From: Kingdonia uniflora
Taxonomy: Eukaryota; Streptophyta; Magnoliopsida; Ranunculales; Circaeasteraceae
DNA: 64,000 bases
Reading direction: 5' to 3'
NCBI GenBank assembly: GCA_014058105.1
Contig: JACGCM010002205.1
Location: 4,278,001 to 4,342,000, forward strand
In this document: positions 33,779-45,809 of the stretch, in pieces
Numbering within the stretch: position 1 is the first letter of the stretch
Layout of the letters: each line of letters opens with the position of its first letter
Made by a program: the position numbers and the translations under genes
The notes under the pieces: generated by a model
What the model saw: only the letters and a program-made list of their open reading frames with translations
What the model was told of the DNA's origin: nothing
Database searches by the model: none

Positions 33779-34242
33779 AAAGAGACATGGTTCTTTGTGC
33801 TTATATCTATAATTTTTATGCTTTGTGTCTATAACTATTATAAGGAATAATAGATACAGATGAAAACCTCATTCTTCATTTTTGGATTCTACAAATTAAA
33901 AAAGAATTGCAAATCATAGTTTTAAGGTTGTAAGCAGCAAAATATATTTTCATTGTTGAGGGTTTTGTAAGAGAATAAACTTTGAATTGGAGAAGAAGAC
34001 AACTTACATAACAAGGGTATTTTGAGATTTATAAAAAGCTACTTAAACCCGAAGTACATCCTGTCAAATTCAGCGGACGAACTTCAGATAAGTAAGCCTT
34101 TGTTGACTTATTAAAATAGCTGAAATTAGTGTTGCCTTTACCACCAATAAGTTCATTTTTGGAAGGAAAAACAAACACAAGATATTACTTAATATGCTCA
34201 CTTAAGTTGAATAAGTTAATTTAGTAAGAAAAAAACAACCTT

Positions 34243-34480
34243 TAAGAAAAGTTCGTATATTCTCGGACTCCAAGTGAGTGAGACAATTCTTAGAACTGAG
34301 AGACTCAAACGTGATTGATAGGAAATCAATATTTAGTCCAGCTAACTCGCAGTAATCTTTAAGAGCCCGAACTGTAGATTGTGGCAATGTTGACAGGGTT
34401 TTGATATAGTTGTCAACTAATGTCAAGAAAGCTTTAGATGTTGATAAGGAGCGGTGCATCGAAAACTTACAATAGTTATT
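34243..34480 (-). pseudogene. PME piece 2: inhibitor (PMEI) pro-domain
   Basis: The translation reads C-K-F-S-M-H-R-S-L-S-T-S-K, L-V-D-N-Y-I-K-T-L-S, V-R-A-L-K-D-Y-C-E-L-A-G-L-N-I-D-F-L and E-N-I-R-T-F-L, the four-helix PMEI pattern. The right end joins piece 1 across element F. The left end joins piece 3 across insertion H, where F-L is followed by S-T-I-L-T-N. Confidence 0.9.
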
Positions 34481-34719
34481 GGTTAGGAAACTAGGGGGAA
34501 ATTGAAATGCGAAAGCACTAGATATGACAAGAACTTTAAGGTTACTATTTTAACTTGTAGATGATTCAATTACAAAGCAATAATGCACACATGATTTCTA
34601 TGGAGGACGAAACCCAAAAGAATCAAAACTACCCCTCGACAAGCATGTAAAATCAATTATCAAATAAAGGGTTACAAGAAGTTCTAAAAATTCCTCAACC
34701 TCACCTCTACCCTTATAGA

Positions 34720-35411
34720 TGTTGGAAAATACAAAAGAGCTTTTGATTTTCTTTTTGGTTTAAATGGTAGAACTAAGTGTTTAGTCCCACATTGGATATG
34801 AGGGAAACTCAACTCTACTATATAAGTAAGTCTAACACTTAACTTGTTGTGATGTGTGTGAGAGTTGGTGGGTCACACGTGCATGTGCGACCCATGAGTG
34901 TAAACTAGTTTGGATGCATGGGCTTCCCATGGGCTTGCTCGACCTAGGAACCCGCTTATTATTATAAGTCTATGATTTGGGCCTTGGGGATTCCTTGGAA
35001 CACTTAGTCACTTTTTTGGGTTTGAGGTGTGAGTTGGGGTATCTCCAACAGATACACCTTAAGGTGTGACTCTTGGTAAAGAGGCACTGACTTGAGGTGT
35101 GACACTTGGTAAAGATTCACCTATACTCTATATAAACCAATTTCATTTTCATTTTTTATTATCAGTTTTTCTTGAGTTATTTTCAAGAGAGAAAATAGAC
35201 ACAATCGAGGTTCATTTGGTAGAGATATAGAAGTACTTTCTTCTTTTTACGACTGATCGTTGTATCCTGGAAGACAGGGGCCTACCTAGGAACCCGCTTA
35301 TTATTATAAGTACTATGGCAGGGGTAAATCTGTCTTAAGGAGATAATGTGAATACACTAGACTCGATCATCTCCTTAAGAAGTATTATTTGTTTATAGAG
35401 ATTGAATAACA
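34720..35411 (+). repeat. 5' LTR of element G
   Basis: It runs from TGTTGGAAAAT to ataaca. A TATA-like ctctatataaacc occurs near 35118. It is followed by a short leader before ATG 35456. Confidence 0.9.
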
Positions 35412-35455
35412 ATCTTAAGACATAATATTTTTCTGTATGATCAAAGACTGTAAAC

Positions 35456-36314
35456 ATGGTAAATCTCGCAGAGAAGGAGGGTGAAAAGAGCAACCCACAA
35501 GTTCTGAAGGTAAAGCCCAAGAAGTTTGATGGTACTGAATTCAAGCGTTGGCAGCAGAAGATGTTATTCTTTCTCACTACTCTAAACTTGGCAAAATTCC
35601 TCAAGGTGGGCAAGCCAGAGTTAAATGAGGAAGAATTTGGCCCAACAACCATAACAACAGTGGAGGCGTGGATTTATTCCAACTTTTAGTATCAGAACTA
35701 TATCCTAAATGTGTTGAACAATAAATTCTACAATGTGTATAGTCCAATGGAGTCTGCATAGGAACTGTGGGAATCCTTAGACTATAAGTATAAGCCGAAA
35801 GATGCCGGACTAAAAAAATTTATAGTCGGCAGATTCCTGGATTATAAAATGGTGGATTCCAAGACTGTAATCAGTCAAGTACAAGAACTGCAGATTATCC
35901 TGCATGATATTCATGCTGAAGGTATGAAGTTAAGTGAATCGCTTCAAGTTGCTACGATAATTGAGAAGTTACCTTCATCCAGGAAGGACTTCAAAAGTTA
36001 TCTAAAGCATAAGAGGAAGGAAATGAAGTTAGAGGAACTGATTGTAAGGCTAAAGATCGAAGAAGATAGCAAATCCAGCGATAAAAAGGATGTTGTTCAT
36101 TCTTACGATACCAAGGCTAACATGGTCGAGGGAAACCCTAAACCCTATAAGAAAAATGGGAAAAAAGGGAAAAATGGAAAGAATTTTCTGTGCCCTAAGG
36201 GAAAAGATTTTTAAGAAGTTCACAGGGAGTTGTTATGTTTATGGCAAACCAGGGCATAAGTCAATGGAATGCCACAAGCGTAAAAACGGACCAAAAAAAG
36301 AGAAAGGCACTTAA
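35456..36314 (+). pseudogene. Copia gag of element G
   Basis: It starts M-V-N-L-A-E-K-E with K-K-F-D-G-T-E-F-K-R-W typical of copia gag N-termini. A central part (35849-36214) has [10 protein letters not shown] and L-P-S-S-R-K-D-F. A zinc knuckle near 36227 reads C-Y-V-Y-G-K-P-G-H-K-S-M-E-C, in which the second Cys is now Tyr. Three stops or shifts divide it. Confidence 0.85.
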
Positions 36315-36342
36315 GCACACATTGCTAAGATGAAGAACCTGT

Positions 36343-36951
36343 GTGTTAATCAGCTTGGCAAGCGAATCCATAGGATGGTTTATGGACATAGGTGCTACAC
36401 GCAATATATGCTATGACATGAGTTTATTTACTACCTACAATAAGACTGAACATGAGGAAAAATTGCTTATGGGAAATGTTTCGACGCTAAGGGTTGAAGG
36501 AAAAGGGAAAGTAGTTATGAAATTCACATCTAAAATGGAAGTTGCTTTAAATGAAGTGCTGCAAGTGCCTGATATCTGCAAGAACCTTGTTTCCGGAGCA
36601 TTGCTGATCAAGAATGACTTTAAGTTAGTGTTTAAGTCAAACAAATGTATCATGACTAAGAATGATGTATTCATAGGAAGGGGTTATGAGTGTGATGGAC
36701 TGTTCATATTAGCAGTCTTATGTAAACCTGTTTCAATTATCAATAAGAATGAGAATTCTTTTTACTTTCTTGAGTCATTTAATGTTTGGCATCAAAGATT
36801 AGGACATGTAAATTATGGTTCGCTGCGTAAATTAGTCCATTTAGGATTGCTGCCTAAATTCAATCTCGATTGCAAACAAAAATGTGAAGTATGTGTTAAA
36901 GAAAAATTTACAAAACAACCTTTCCATTCTATTGAACAACAAAAAACTTAA
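36343..36951 (+). pseudogene. Protease and pre-integrase region of element G
   Basis: A 202-codon open frame. The protease site reads M-D-I-G-A-T (family D-S-G-A-T/S), and the end holds the zinc-binding H-Q-R-L-G-H-V-N-Y and C-K-Q-K-C-E-V-C-V-K-E-K of the GAG-pre-integrase domain. Confidence 0.88.
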
Positions 36952-37480
36952 CCACTAGATTTGATTCACAGTGATCTCTGCGATTTGAAGTTTATTCAAA
37001 CACGAGGCGAAATCCTTTATTACTTTCATAGATGACTATGCAAGATATAGTCATGTGTACTTGCTTAAAAGCAAAGGTGAGGCACTGGAAATTTTTGATA
37101 TTTTCAAAAATGAGGTTGAGACTCAACTCAACAAAAAAATAAAAGTTCTTAGAACTGATAGGGGTGGGGAGTATGATTCCATTCCATTTAGAGAATATTG
37201 TGCTAAGTTTGGTATTATACACCAGACTACTGTACCTTACACTCCTCATCAAAATGGAGTTGCAGAGAGAAAAAATAAAATGTTAAAAAAATATGTTTAA
37301 TGCTATGCTTATTAGTTCTGGTTTGCCCCAAAACTTTCGGGGGAAGCGTTACTTTCTGTGAATTATATTCTCAATAAGTGAGCTCACAAGAAGATTGATA
37401 TGACTCCTTATGAACTCTGGAAAGGGATATAGCCTTCCTTTAAGTTCTTAAAAGTGTAGGGGTGTCTTGCAAAGGTACAA
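36952..37480 (+). pseudogene. Integrase core of element G
   Basis: D in H-S-D-L-C-D-L (36970), D in R-T-D-R-G-G-E-Y, and E in P-H-Q-N-G-V-A-E-R-K-N give the DDE set. The frame shifts around 37030 and stops near 37298. The C-terminal part is recognisable to about 37480. Confidence 0.82.
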
Positions 37481-37537
37481 GTAACACTGCCAATAACAGT
37501 AGTGCATATAGATTTCTCGTATACTAGTCTGAAATAA

Positions 37538-38633
37538 ATGATGTTCACGAGAATACCATCATTGAATCACAAGATGTTATATTTAAAAAAAATATTTCCA
37601 TATAAAAAGAGTAATAATGTGAATCCTCTTAAAAGAACAACTGATGTTGCTTCTAGTAGTGATCAACATACCACTCCAATAAGTTCTAATTTTAATCCAG
37701 AACCAAGACGTGGGAAACGACTTAAAGTTGCCAAGTCTTTTCGTAAAGATTTTGTAGCATTCCTGTTAGAAAATGAGCCTCGAACCTTCAAGGAAGCCAT
37801 GGCTATACCTGAGGCTCCTAGTTGGAAAGAGGCTGAGATAGACTCTATAATGCACAACAATACTTGGGAATTGGTAGATCTTCCACATGGCAACAAACCT
37901 ATAGGTTGCAAGCAGATTTTCAAATGAAAATTAAGACCTAATGGTTCAATTGAAAAGTACAAAGCCGGACTTGTTGCCAAAGGCTATAGGCAAAAAAGAA
38001 GGCTTGGATTATTTTGATACATATTCTCCAGTGACAAGAATAACATCCTTTCGTATGTTGTTAGCTATTGTAGCAGTGCATAAGCTTGAAATACATCAAA
38101 TGGATATTAAAACTGTATTCTTGAATGGTGAATTAAATGAAGAAATATATATGAACCAACTTGAGGGGTTCATTGTCAGAGGCTAAGAAAATTAAGTGTG
38201 TCATTTGGTTAAATCTCTTTATGGATTGAAGCAGGTACCTTTACAATGGTATGAAAAAATTGATAGAGTCATGATGAATGATGGCTTCAAAATTAATGAA
38301 TGTGATACATGTGTCTATATTAAAAGTATTAATGGTGTGCATGTAATTTTGTGTCTTTATGTAGACGATATGTTCATCATGGGGACTAACATCAATGCCA
38401 TTATGTCAACAAAGAAAATGTTGTCCAAGAACTTCAATATGAAGGACTTAGGTGTTGCAGATGCTATTCTTGGCATAAAGATTAACAGAACGCCAAAGGG
38501 ACTTGTGTTGTCTCAATCACATTATATAGAGAATGTACTTAAGAAGTTTAATAAATTTGGCTGCCGTGGTGTTCAGACACCATACGATAATATGCGTCAA
38601 TTAATTAAAGATACAGGTGAGTCTATTTCTTAA
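37538..38633 (+). pseudogene. Copia reverse transcriptase of element G
   Basis: It begins with P-R-T-F-K-E-A-M and W-K-E-A-E-I-D-S. Later come K-A-G-L-V-A-K-G-Y, T-Y-S-P-V-T-R, H-Q-M-D-I-K-T-V-F-L-N-G, S-L-Y-G-L-K-Q, and the catalytic C-L-Y-V-D-D-M. Four frame or stop breaks separate these motifs. Confidence 0.88.
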
Positions 38634-39262
38634 ATAGAGTATGCACGCATAATAGGCAGTCTAATGTATATTATGAATAGCATAAGACCAGATATTGTTT
38701 ATGCGGTTAGCAAACTGAGTCGATATACAATAAACCCTGGACAGAGCTACTGGGAAGCGTTAATCAGGGTTTTACAGTATTTAATACATATAATATACTA
38801 TGGGTTACACTGTACATAATATCCTGCTGTCATTGAGGGATACAGTGATACAAACTGAATATCAGATTCTTGCGAGTCATACTCCCCAAGTGGATACGTG
38901 TTTACATTTGGTGGTGGAGCTGTCTCATGGAAATCCTCAAAACAAACATACATAGCTTGATCGACTATAGAATCAGAGTTTGTTACTCTAGATTTAGCGG
39001 GAGATGAAGTTGAGTGGCTTCGACAGTTTTGAGAGGATATTCCTATGTTACCAAAGCCAATACCTGCCTTATGTATTCATTGTGATAATCAAGCAGCTAT
39101 TGCAATGGCAAAGAATAATGTCTATAATGTTAAGTCATGACATATACGTCGCAGACATAATACTTTAAAGAAATTACTTGCAAGTGGAGTTATATCCATT
39201 GACTTTGTGAAGTCATGTGACAATCTTGCGGATCCATTTACAAAAGGGTTGGCAAAAATGTA
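38634..39262 (+). pseudogene. Copia RNase H of element G
   Basis: It follows RT with I-G-S-L-M-Y, R-P-D-I-V-Y-A-V-S, Y-S-D-T-N, S-G-Y-V-F, S-T-I-E-S-E-F and C-D-N-Q-A-A-I, the standard copia RNase H series, ending L-A-D-P-F-T-K-G-L. Several stops are present. Confidence 0.82.
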
Positions 39263-39700
39263 AGTATTTTCCACATCGAGGGAAATGGGCTTAAAGCCTT
39301 TAATTAGGAGTTAACCTCAGCGGATACCTAACCTAGTTGATTGGAAATCCCATGATCTAGGTTTAATGGGACAACTAGTTATGAGTTACTCAACATGAGC
39401 ACTGAGAAGATCTTAACTCCTGCCCATTCCATGATGTGAGCAGTGCAACCTATAACAATTTTTAGGCTAAGTTCTTTGAACTTTTAATGATTACGTTTGG
39501 AAAAGTACTGTGCGAAAACTATTGTCTTGGTTTACACTAAAGCTGACAGTTCAAGGCATATGTTCACTAATCAGCATAAATCCAATTGTTATTCACTAGG
39601 GAAGGTTCAAGTCTACAAGACACCTCTCTCGATGCAGGATCATTCCCTGATTTTTTCTATTTTTTTAGAGTTTGTTTGTTACCATTCAAATGTTGGGGAT
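39263..39700 (+). other. 3' untranslated part of element G
   Basis: No convincing ORF. A short G-rich stretch (tgttggggat, 39691-39700) stands where the polypurine tract should be. Confidence 0.55.
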
Positions 39701-40401
39701 TGTGGGAAAATATAAAAGAGTTTTTGATTTTCTTTTTGGTTTGAATGGTAGAACTAAGTGTTTAGTCCCACATTGGATATGAGGGAAACTCAACTCTACT
39801 ATATAAGTAAGTCTAACACTTAATTTTTTGTGATGTGTGTGAGAGTTGGTAGGTCACACGCGCACGTGCAACCCATGTGTATGAACTAGTTTGGATGCAT
39901 GGGCTACCTATGGGCTTGCTCGACCTAGGAACCAGCTTATTATTATAAGTCTATGATTGGGCCTTGGGATCTTTGGCCATGGGCTCATGGAGATTCTTTG
40001 GAACACTTACTCACTTTTTTGGGTTTGAGGTGCGAGCTGGGGTGTCTCCAATAGACGCACCATAAGGTGTGAATCTTGGTGAATAGGCACTGACTTGAGG
40101 TGTGACCCTTGGTGAAGAGTCACCTATACTCTATATAACCCAATTTAGTTTTCATTTTTCATTATAAGTTTTTCTTTAGTCATTTTCTAGAGAGAAAATA
40201 GACGCAATCAATGTTTGTTTGGCAGAGTGATAGAAGTGTTTTTTTCTCTCTGTGATTGATCGTTGTATCCTGGGAGATAGGGGCCTACATTCCTACAAAG
40301 TACTGTGGCAGGGGTGAATATGTCTTAAGGAGATTGTGTGTATACACTAGACTTGATCATCTCCTTAACAGGTGTTGTTTGTTCATTAAGATTGAATAAC
40401 A
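39701..40401 (+). repeat. 3' LTR of element G
   Basis: It starts TGTGGGAAAATATAAAAGAG and ends ataaca, pairing with 34720-35411. Confidence 0.9.
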
Positions 40402-40538
40402 ATAAATAATCCTTAGCAAGGAACCCAAGAAAAAAAACCCAAGAAATCTCTCAAAAGCAAAACCCTAAATTTCTCCTCTTTTTTTTTCTCATGATATTTT
40501 CTCTCCACTGAAGGCTTTTAAATGCATAACCCTTAGGC

Positions 40539-40764
40539 AATGGCAATTTCTGCTTGTAGCCCTTGAGTCAAGATCTTTTTAGTCTTTTTCATCATCGTTC
40601 ACTTTCTGGGCCGCCTTAAATTAAGATATCCTAGACTTGTATTTACCACAATATAAAATTAATCTTCCCATTGAACTTATCTACAACAAATTTGATCACG
40701 TCAGAGTACTTAGATCCTCCAATCTTGCTTCTATACTTGCCTTAAACCTCGCTCTGATGCCAAT
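40539..40764 (-). other. Internal remnant and primer binding site of element F
   Basis: On the minus strand TGGCATCAGAGC (40762-40751) abuts the LTR. It differs by one base from the initiator-Met tRNA site TGGTATCAGAGC common in plant copia elements. The following sequence resembles the beginning of a copia gag (V-D-K-F-N-G-K-I-N-F), then ends at the deletion. Confidence 0.75.
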
Positions 40765-40829
40765 TATTAGGAAACTAGGGGCAAATTAAAATGCGGAAGC
40801 ACTAGATTTAACAATAACTTTAAGGTCAT
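40765..40829 (-). repeat. Right (5') LTR of F, part proximal to PBS
   Basis: It starts tattaggaaactagggg, a decayed TGTTAGGAAAC, and is cut by element C after 65 bases. The rest of this LTR is at 53772-54329. Confidence 0.85.
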
Positions 40830-41420
40830 TATAAGCACCTGTCCTCCGACCTATTCCAAGCTCGAGCTGATTATATGGATCTTTCCCTCAACCAATTCCA
40901 AACTTGAACTACCTCAATACCATACTCACACATTATACACATGACATATACAATCATAAATGACACCTAGACCACGAACTGATAAAGAACGTGGATCGAG
41001 TACTACAAAAAATATGAGCAAGTCAAAGATACCTGTCTCCCATGAACTAGCAGTTACACATTCAACTACCACCTACCCCATTTTCAAGAGAACGTACCTC
41101 TGCGCAATATCAAACTGAGAGTGAGGTCTATAAAAATGAAGAGTTCCAGAGGAGAAAAGACCAAGAATTTTATACTACAAGACCAAATTTTTCTAACTCA
41201 AGAGATATAAAAACTTGTAATCAAATATCAGCCTCAAACAATAAAGTTACAGTTACTAAATTCTCAAAAATAAGGTCACAGTTTTTACCTATTCAAAGGT
41301 TTCCACGCTAATCACTTGTATCATTTTTATATTGAGTTATACTAATTCTTGTCAAAAGTACATTTGGTGTAAAAGATAATTTTGATTTATTTCAAGCTAC
41401 TGCAAAATTTGGCCATTACA
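40830..41420 (+). repeat. 5' LTR of element C
   Basis: 591 bases ending ggccattaca, followed by tttggcatcgtctatgggaa (primer site, 41421-41440). A short block near the start (gacctattccaagctcgag) is followed by a similar block about 40-50 bases on in both LTRs of C but not in B. Confidence 0.88.
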
Positions 41421-41498
41421 TTTGGCATCGTCTATGGGAAAGAAGACATTTCCATGATATCCTAAGGCATACAATTACTCAACTATCTATTTTCAATC

Positions 41499-42939
41499 AT
41501 GGTCACTTCCAAGCGTCCAGCGATAGGAGTCCAGCTTGATGTTTCAATATAGCCAGATCAGCTCGCAGAAATAAGGGCGAATCTCCATGTCAATATAGGA
41601 AATAGAGAAACATAATGAGCTCGAGCGTCAGTTAGTCCTTGACTGTGAACTCTACGAATATGAACTCGAGAGAGAACGTTAAGCTCGTTAGGTAAAATTC
41701 AAGCGACATGAAGAACATATGACAATAATACAGAATACCTTGCAAGCTTTGTAAGATAATCAGTAAGCTCCCCTAGCCAGAGGTCGTGGTCAGATCCTAG
41801 TAAACTCCTAAGTTTCTACACGGGAAAGGTTAGGACCTCGAAGAGTAACTAGCAAAGCCATTTCTAGAGGCCTTCATAGCGATCCTACAATTTCAATTTA
41901 TTTGGGACGAGAAGATCAGTCTGATAATAATAGAGGTTACTGGCCTTTCAAGCAACAAGAAGAGGAACAACGACCTCAACTCCGAATGCCAGCTCGCGAA
42001 TGTTTGAGCGAGGGCACCGATACTCATAATCCTTGACCAGTAAGCCAAGTCACTCAAGCACCACGTTAATACGTCACACAAGAACACATGGATCAATGTA
42101 TCAAGGAGTTGATTTAAGCTCAAGCTCAAGGCAATAAAGACAATTTAACAAAGTTGTAAAGTAGTCTGATTTTGATATGGAAGTACCAACAGGGTTCCAT
42201 ACTCCTAAGATATATAAATACAAAGGCACTGATCCGAAGGAGCACATTCAGCCATTTTGTGATTCACTGAGATTATATTCAAATCTAAACCATATTTTAT
42301 GCCATCTGTTTGCTACAAGTCTACAGGAAATACTGCTCCGGTGGTTCCATTCTATACCTGAAGATTCCATCCTCACATTCGACCAACTACATAAGATCTT
42401 TGGAAAAATATATGCTCACAATAAAGGCAAGGAAAATAATTTATGTACTCTTATTAGTCTTAAACAGTCTCAAGGAGAGAAGCTCGAGGTCTTTGCAAAG
42501 AAGTTCTTGGAGCCCGCATGGAAAGTTAGCAATCTCGATCACAAATGCACTATATATCGATTGCAAAGTGAATGAGCATCTCTTCTTGAACAAACCCTCG
42601 ACCTTGGAGGACATGATTACCAAGGGTATGCCAACTTGGAAAGGATGATGACCGAAAAGCATAAATCTACTAAATCCATCTTAACCACGAAAGGTCAAAA
42701 TACAGAGTGCAACAGTGAACCGAAGGAGGAGCAGGGTGATCAAAAGCGTGCTAAACCAAACACCAACAAATATCGGAAAGATAATTTATTTCCCAAGCCG
42801 GTTCTCCCCACGATGAATGTCCGGATCTTATTAATTTTTCCAATAATGGTGAAAGATAAGTTCTTTTGTGTATCTCAACCACTGGAACCGATTGAAGGCA
42901 AACTATACTGCATGCATAACAAGGTAGGTAAATAATCAT
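41499..42939 (+). pseudogene. Gag of element C
   Basis: It starts at ATG 41499 with M-V-T-S-K. The core at 42177-42575 has G-F-H-T-P-K-I, L-C-H-L-F-A-T-S-L-Q and L-E-V-F-A-K-K-F-L, clearly the same family as B. Heavy stop and shift load before 42177. Confidence 0.75.
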
Positions 42940-43166
42940 GAAACTGACAACTTTTATGCTTTATAGAGGTTGTTGGAATATATTTTTCAAGACAAGACAA
43001 TGCATGAGTACATTGTTGACCTAGAAGGATATTAAAATTGAAGCTATAAGGCGCAGGTCAAAGTAGTTCAAGTCGAAGATCAATCTGAGGAAAAACACTT
43101 ATACCATATGTACCATAGTAAAATGATCAAGATCCATCAAATCAACAACTCTACCAGATTCAAGTA

Positions 43167-43742
43167 GTGGAGATTAATGGAAGCTGCGACCTTACCGTTC
43201 AGGATAAAGAAGATAAACTCCTTCCTGAATCAAGCAATCGACGACTTAGGATTTTATTTGAGGATTGTGATATCAGTCACGTCAAGTTTCCTCGTTATAA
43301 CGCTCTGGTTATCATGCTGAAGATGAAGAAATTTATCATGCATACCATGATAATTGATACTAGTAGCGGTATCGAAATCATCTTTTAGAGTATAATCAAG
43401 CAAATGGGAGTAACCGATCAAGTGAATCTAAGCAACATCGATATCAGTGGGTTTAATGGAACTAAGGAAGAATAAGTGTGTAAGATCATCCTACCCATTA
43501 CTGCTGAACCATTCATAATCAACGTCGTTTTCTACATCATCAACGCCAAATATCGTTACTTAGGGACTATGGGCCGCTGCTGGATTTACAACATGGAAGC
43601 AATCGCTTCCACGTACCATCAAGCACTTCTCTTCAAGCATAATGGTAGCATCTATAAAATCAGAGGCAGTCAAAAGCTTTTACGAGTTTGCAAAAATACT
43701 GTCTCTACCATAGCCGACACATCTAATAGATTTGCTGTATAG
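43167..43742 (+). pseudogene. Aspartic protease of element C
   Basis: The active-site motif reads I-D-T-S-S-G, with Gly of D-T-G changed to Ser. The rest matches A and B in order. A stop lies at about 43387. Confidence 0.75.
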
Positions 43743-43849
43743 CAATTATAGAAAGCTGGTCACATCGATCTCTAGCCTTCAACAGAAAAACCTACAGAAT
43801 ACGAAGCTGGTCTATCCCAAAAAGGAGGCCCTCGTTCACTTTTTACAAA

Positions 43850-44460
43850 TGAACCAAGACGTCCTTGCTTGGACTTTTAAAAAAAATGCCAGGAGTCGAC
43901 CCAGCCAAGGTATGTCACAGATTGAGCATCAACAACAATTCTACGGTAGTCAAACAGAAATAGAGAAGACTATCACCTTATCTTCAAGATAAAGTTAACA
44001 ATGAAATCAATAAATTGATCAAAGTTAGATTTATTCGAGAAGCTGAGTACCCAGATTGAATCTCCAACATTGTTTGATGTTCAAAAGACGAATGGGAAGG
44101 TCCGAGTTTGTGTAGATTTTTCAGATCTAAACAAACACACTCCAAAGGGCAATTTTCCTCTTCCAATCATTCATCAAATTCTCGATTAAGTGGCAGGACA
44201 CGAGATCTTATCTATGATGGATGCTACTTTCGAATATAATCAGATCCCCATTCTAGAGGACGATCAGGAAAAAACTACTTTCATCACTGAAAGAGGGCTC
44301 TACTATTACAGAGTCATGCATTTTGGACTGAAGAACGCTGGGGAAACGTATCAACATTTAATGACAACAATAATCAAAGTATACTTGTGAAAGATTGTTG
44401 AAGTATATATCGATGACCTACTCTGCAAAAGCTTATAGAAGAAGGATTATATCATAGATC
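43850..44460 (+). pseudogene. Reverse transcriptase of element C
   Basis: It shows V-C-V-D-F-S-D-L-N, H-E-I-L-S-M-M-D-A-T, T-F-I-T-E-R-G-L-Y, F-G-L-K-N-A-G-E-T-Y-Q and V-Y-I-D-D-L-L in several frames. The catalytic Y-I-D-D is still readable. Confidence 0.8.
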
Positions 44461-44508
44461 ACGATACAATCTTCTATATTTAACGCTCATATAACATGAG
44501 GCTTAACC

Positions 44509-45207
44509 TTGATAAATGTCAGTTCGGATTATACTCGGGCAAATTCCTGGGACATCTTATTTGCAAGAAAGAGATTAAGGCCGATCCGGATCAAATTTGA
44601 GCTCTACTCAACATGTCGTCTCCAGCAACAAAGAAAGATGTTCAGAAACTTGCTGGCAGGATCACCGTTCTCAATCTCTTTGCCTCTAAGTCCTCAGATT
44701 GATGCCGATGGCTGTTCATGTTACTTCGAGGATGTACTGCTCAAGGAAAGATTCGACCTAATGAAGAGATCGATTAAACAGAAAAATGCGTGGCAGCATT
44801 TTAAGAACTCAAAAACTTATTTGGGGAAGTCTCCTATAATAAGTACCCCAATAAACAATGAGGAATTGATCATTTACCTCACAGTTACAAAAAACTCTCT
44901 TAGCTCAGTCCTCATTCGACTTGAAGGAAAGCTAGTGTATTTCATCAACAAGACCCTCATTCTAACAGAAACAAGATACTCCAAGAATGAGCGACTCCTT
45001 TTAACTTTCGGCTACACTTCACAAAATCTCAAATATTACTTCCAAACTCATTCTGTCAAAGTTATCATGAACTACCAACTCCAGGAAATTCTATCTAAAA
45101 AAGAGAAATCAAGAAGGGTGTATCAATGGTCTGTAAGTTTGGGAGAACATTATATCAAATTCAGGCAGCGCCATTCAGAAAAAGGTCAAGCAGTTGCTAA
45201 TTTTTAG
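44509..45207 (+). pseudogene. RT-linked RNase H of element C
   Basis: An open frame of 232 codons covers the RT thumb and connection in shifted frame, then Y-L-T-V-T-K-N-S-L, Y-F-I-N-K-T-L-I-L-T-E-T-R-Y. Its C-terminal end reads Q-A-V-A-N-F. Confidence 0.65.
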
Positions 45208-45239
45208 CAGATTTTCCTATATAAAATTCATATTGGGAG

Positions 45240-45760
45240 GAACACGACCCTGATCTCACATACAAAATAGCAGAAGATCTACCTACCAAACCCTTTGACG
45301 AAAGAGCTGAATGGGTTACAAGAAAAGGATGGAGACTTCTTACAGATGACTCAGCATGATCTGCAGGGTTAGGTATTGGTATCGTACTGATTACCCCATT
45401 AAATGACAGAATTGAAAAATTAATCGGCTTAGATTTTGAAGCCTTGAATAATGTCATAGAATATGAAGTTTTTATTAATGGGCTCAATTTAGCGCTAGAA
45501 CTCGACATTCCTGAGCTATCAGTCTATATAAATTTATTGCTAATCGTCCACCATTACTCTGAACAGTACAAGAAGAACGATAAAATGGTCGACTATGCAT
45601 CCCTCATTGCTGATAAGATGAGCAGATTCGTGAAAGCTACTCTCAACTATTTACCATGATGAGATAACAGACACGCCGATTCCTTGGCTTACTTAGCCGG
45701 GGTCTTGGGTACAGAAGCACGATACCTCCAAATCGAAGTGATATCAGCCACCAACATTGA
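45240..45760 (+). pseudogene. Archaeal-type RNase H of element C
   Basis: R-L-L-T-D-D-S, N-N-V-I-E-Y-E-V-F-I-N-G-L and H-A-D-S-L-A-Y-L-A-G correspond to the second RNase H of element A. It has two stops. Confidence 0.65.
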
Positions 45761-45809
45761 TCCCCACTCTGTATGCGCGATCAACACTAGGGGCGATGAA
45801 GAGGAGGAT

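Larger units (their letters stand above)
27211..34242. mobile_element. Insertion H: unclassified ~1.3-kb element carrying nested element E
   Basis: Exact 5-bp copies TAAGA flank it (27206-27210 and 34243-34247), and removing it joins F-L to S-T-I-L-T-N in the PME exon. Without E the insert is about 1310 bases. Its ends, gacttttttttgctg and the reverse complement aaggttgtttttttc, are loosely inverted but lack the usual LTR TG..CA. No ORF is convincing. An (ATT)n run lies at 27293-27314. A hAT-like element with a decayed 8-bp duplication is possible but not shown. Confidence 0.65.
34720..40401 (+). mobile_element. Element G: Ty1/copia retrotransposon nested in F
   Basis: LTRs lie at 34720-35411 and 39701-40401. 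Flanks ataga (34715-34719) and ataaa (40402-40406) differ at one base. The order gag, protease, integrase, RT, RNase H is the copia order. LTRs differ at roughly 7% over the first 180 bases by eye, fewer than in B, so it looks younger. Stops and shifts are spread through pol. No initiator-Met-like primer site follows the 5' LTR. Confidence 0.92.

Noticed and set aside
27211..34242. H as a large PME intron holding a retrotransposon
   Set aside because: Both borders carry an identical TAAGA and the exon frame closes exactly after removing one copy; no convincing splice sites are at these points. Still, a syntenic orthologue should be consulted.
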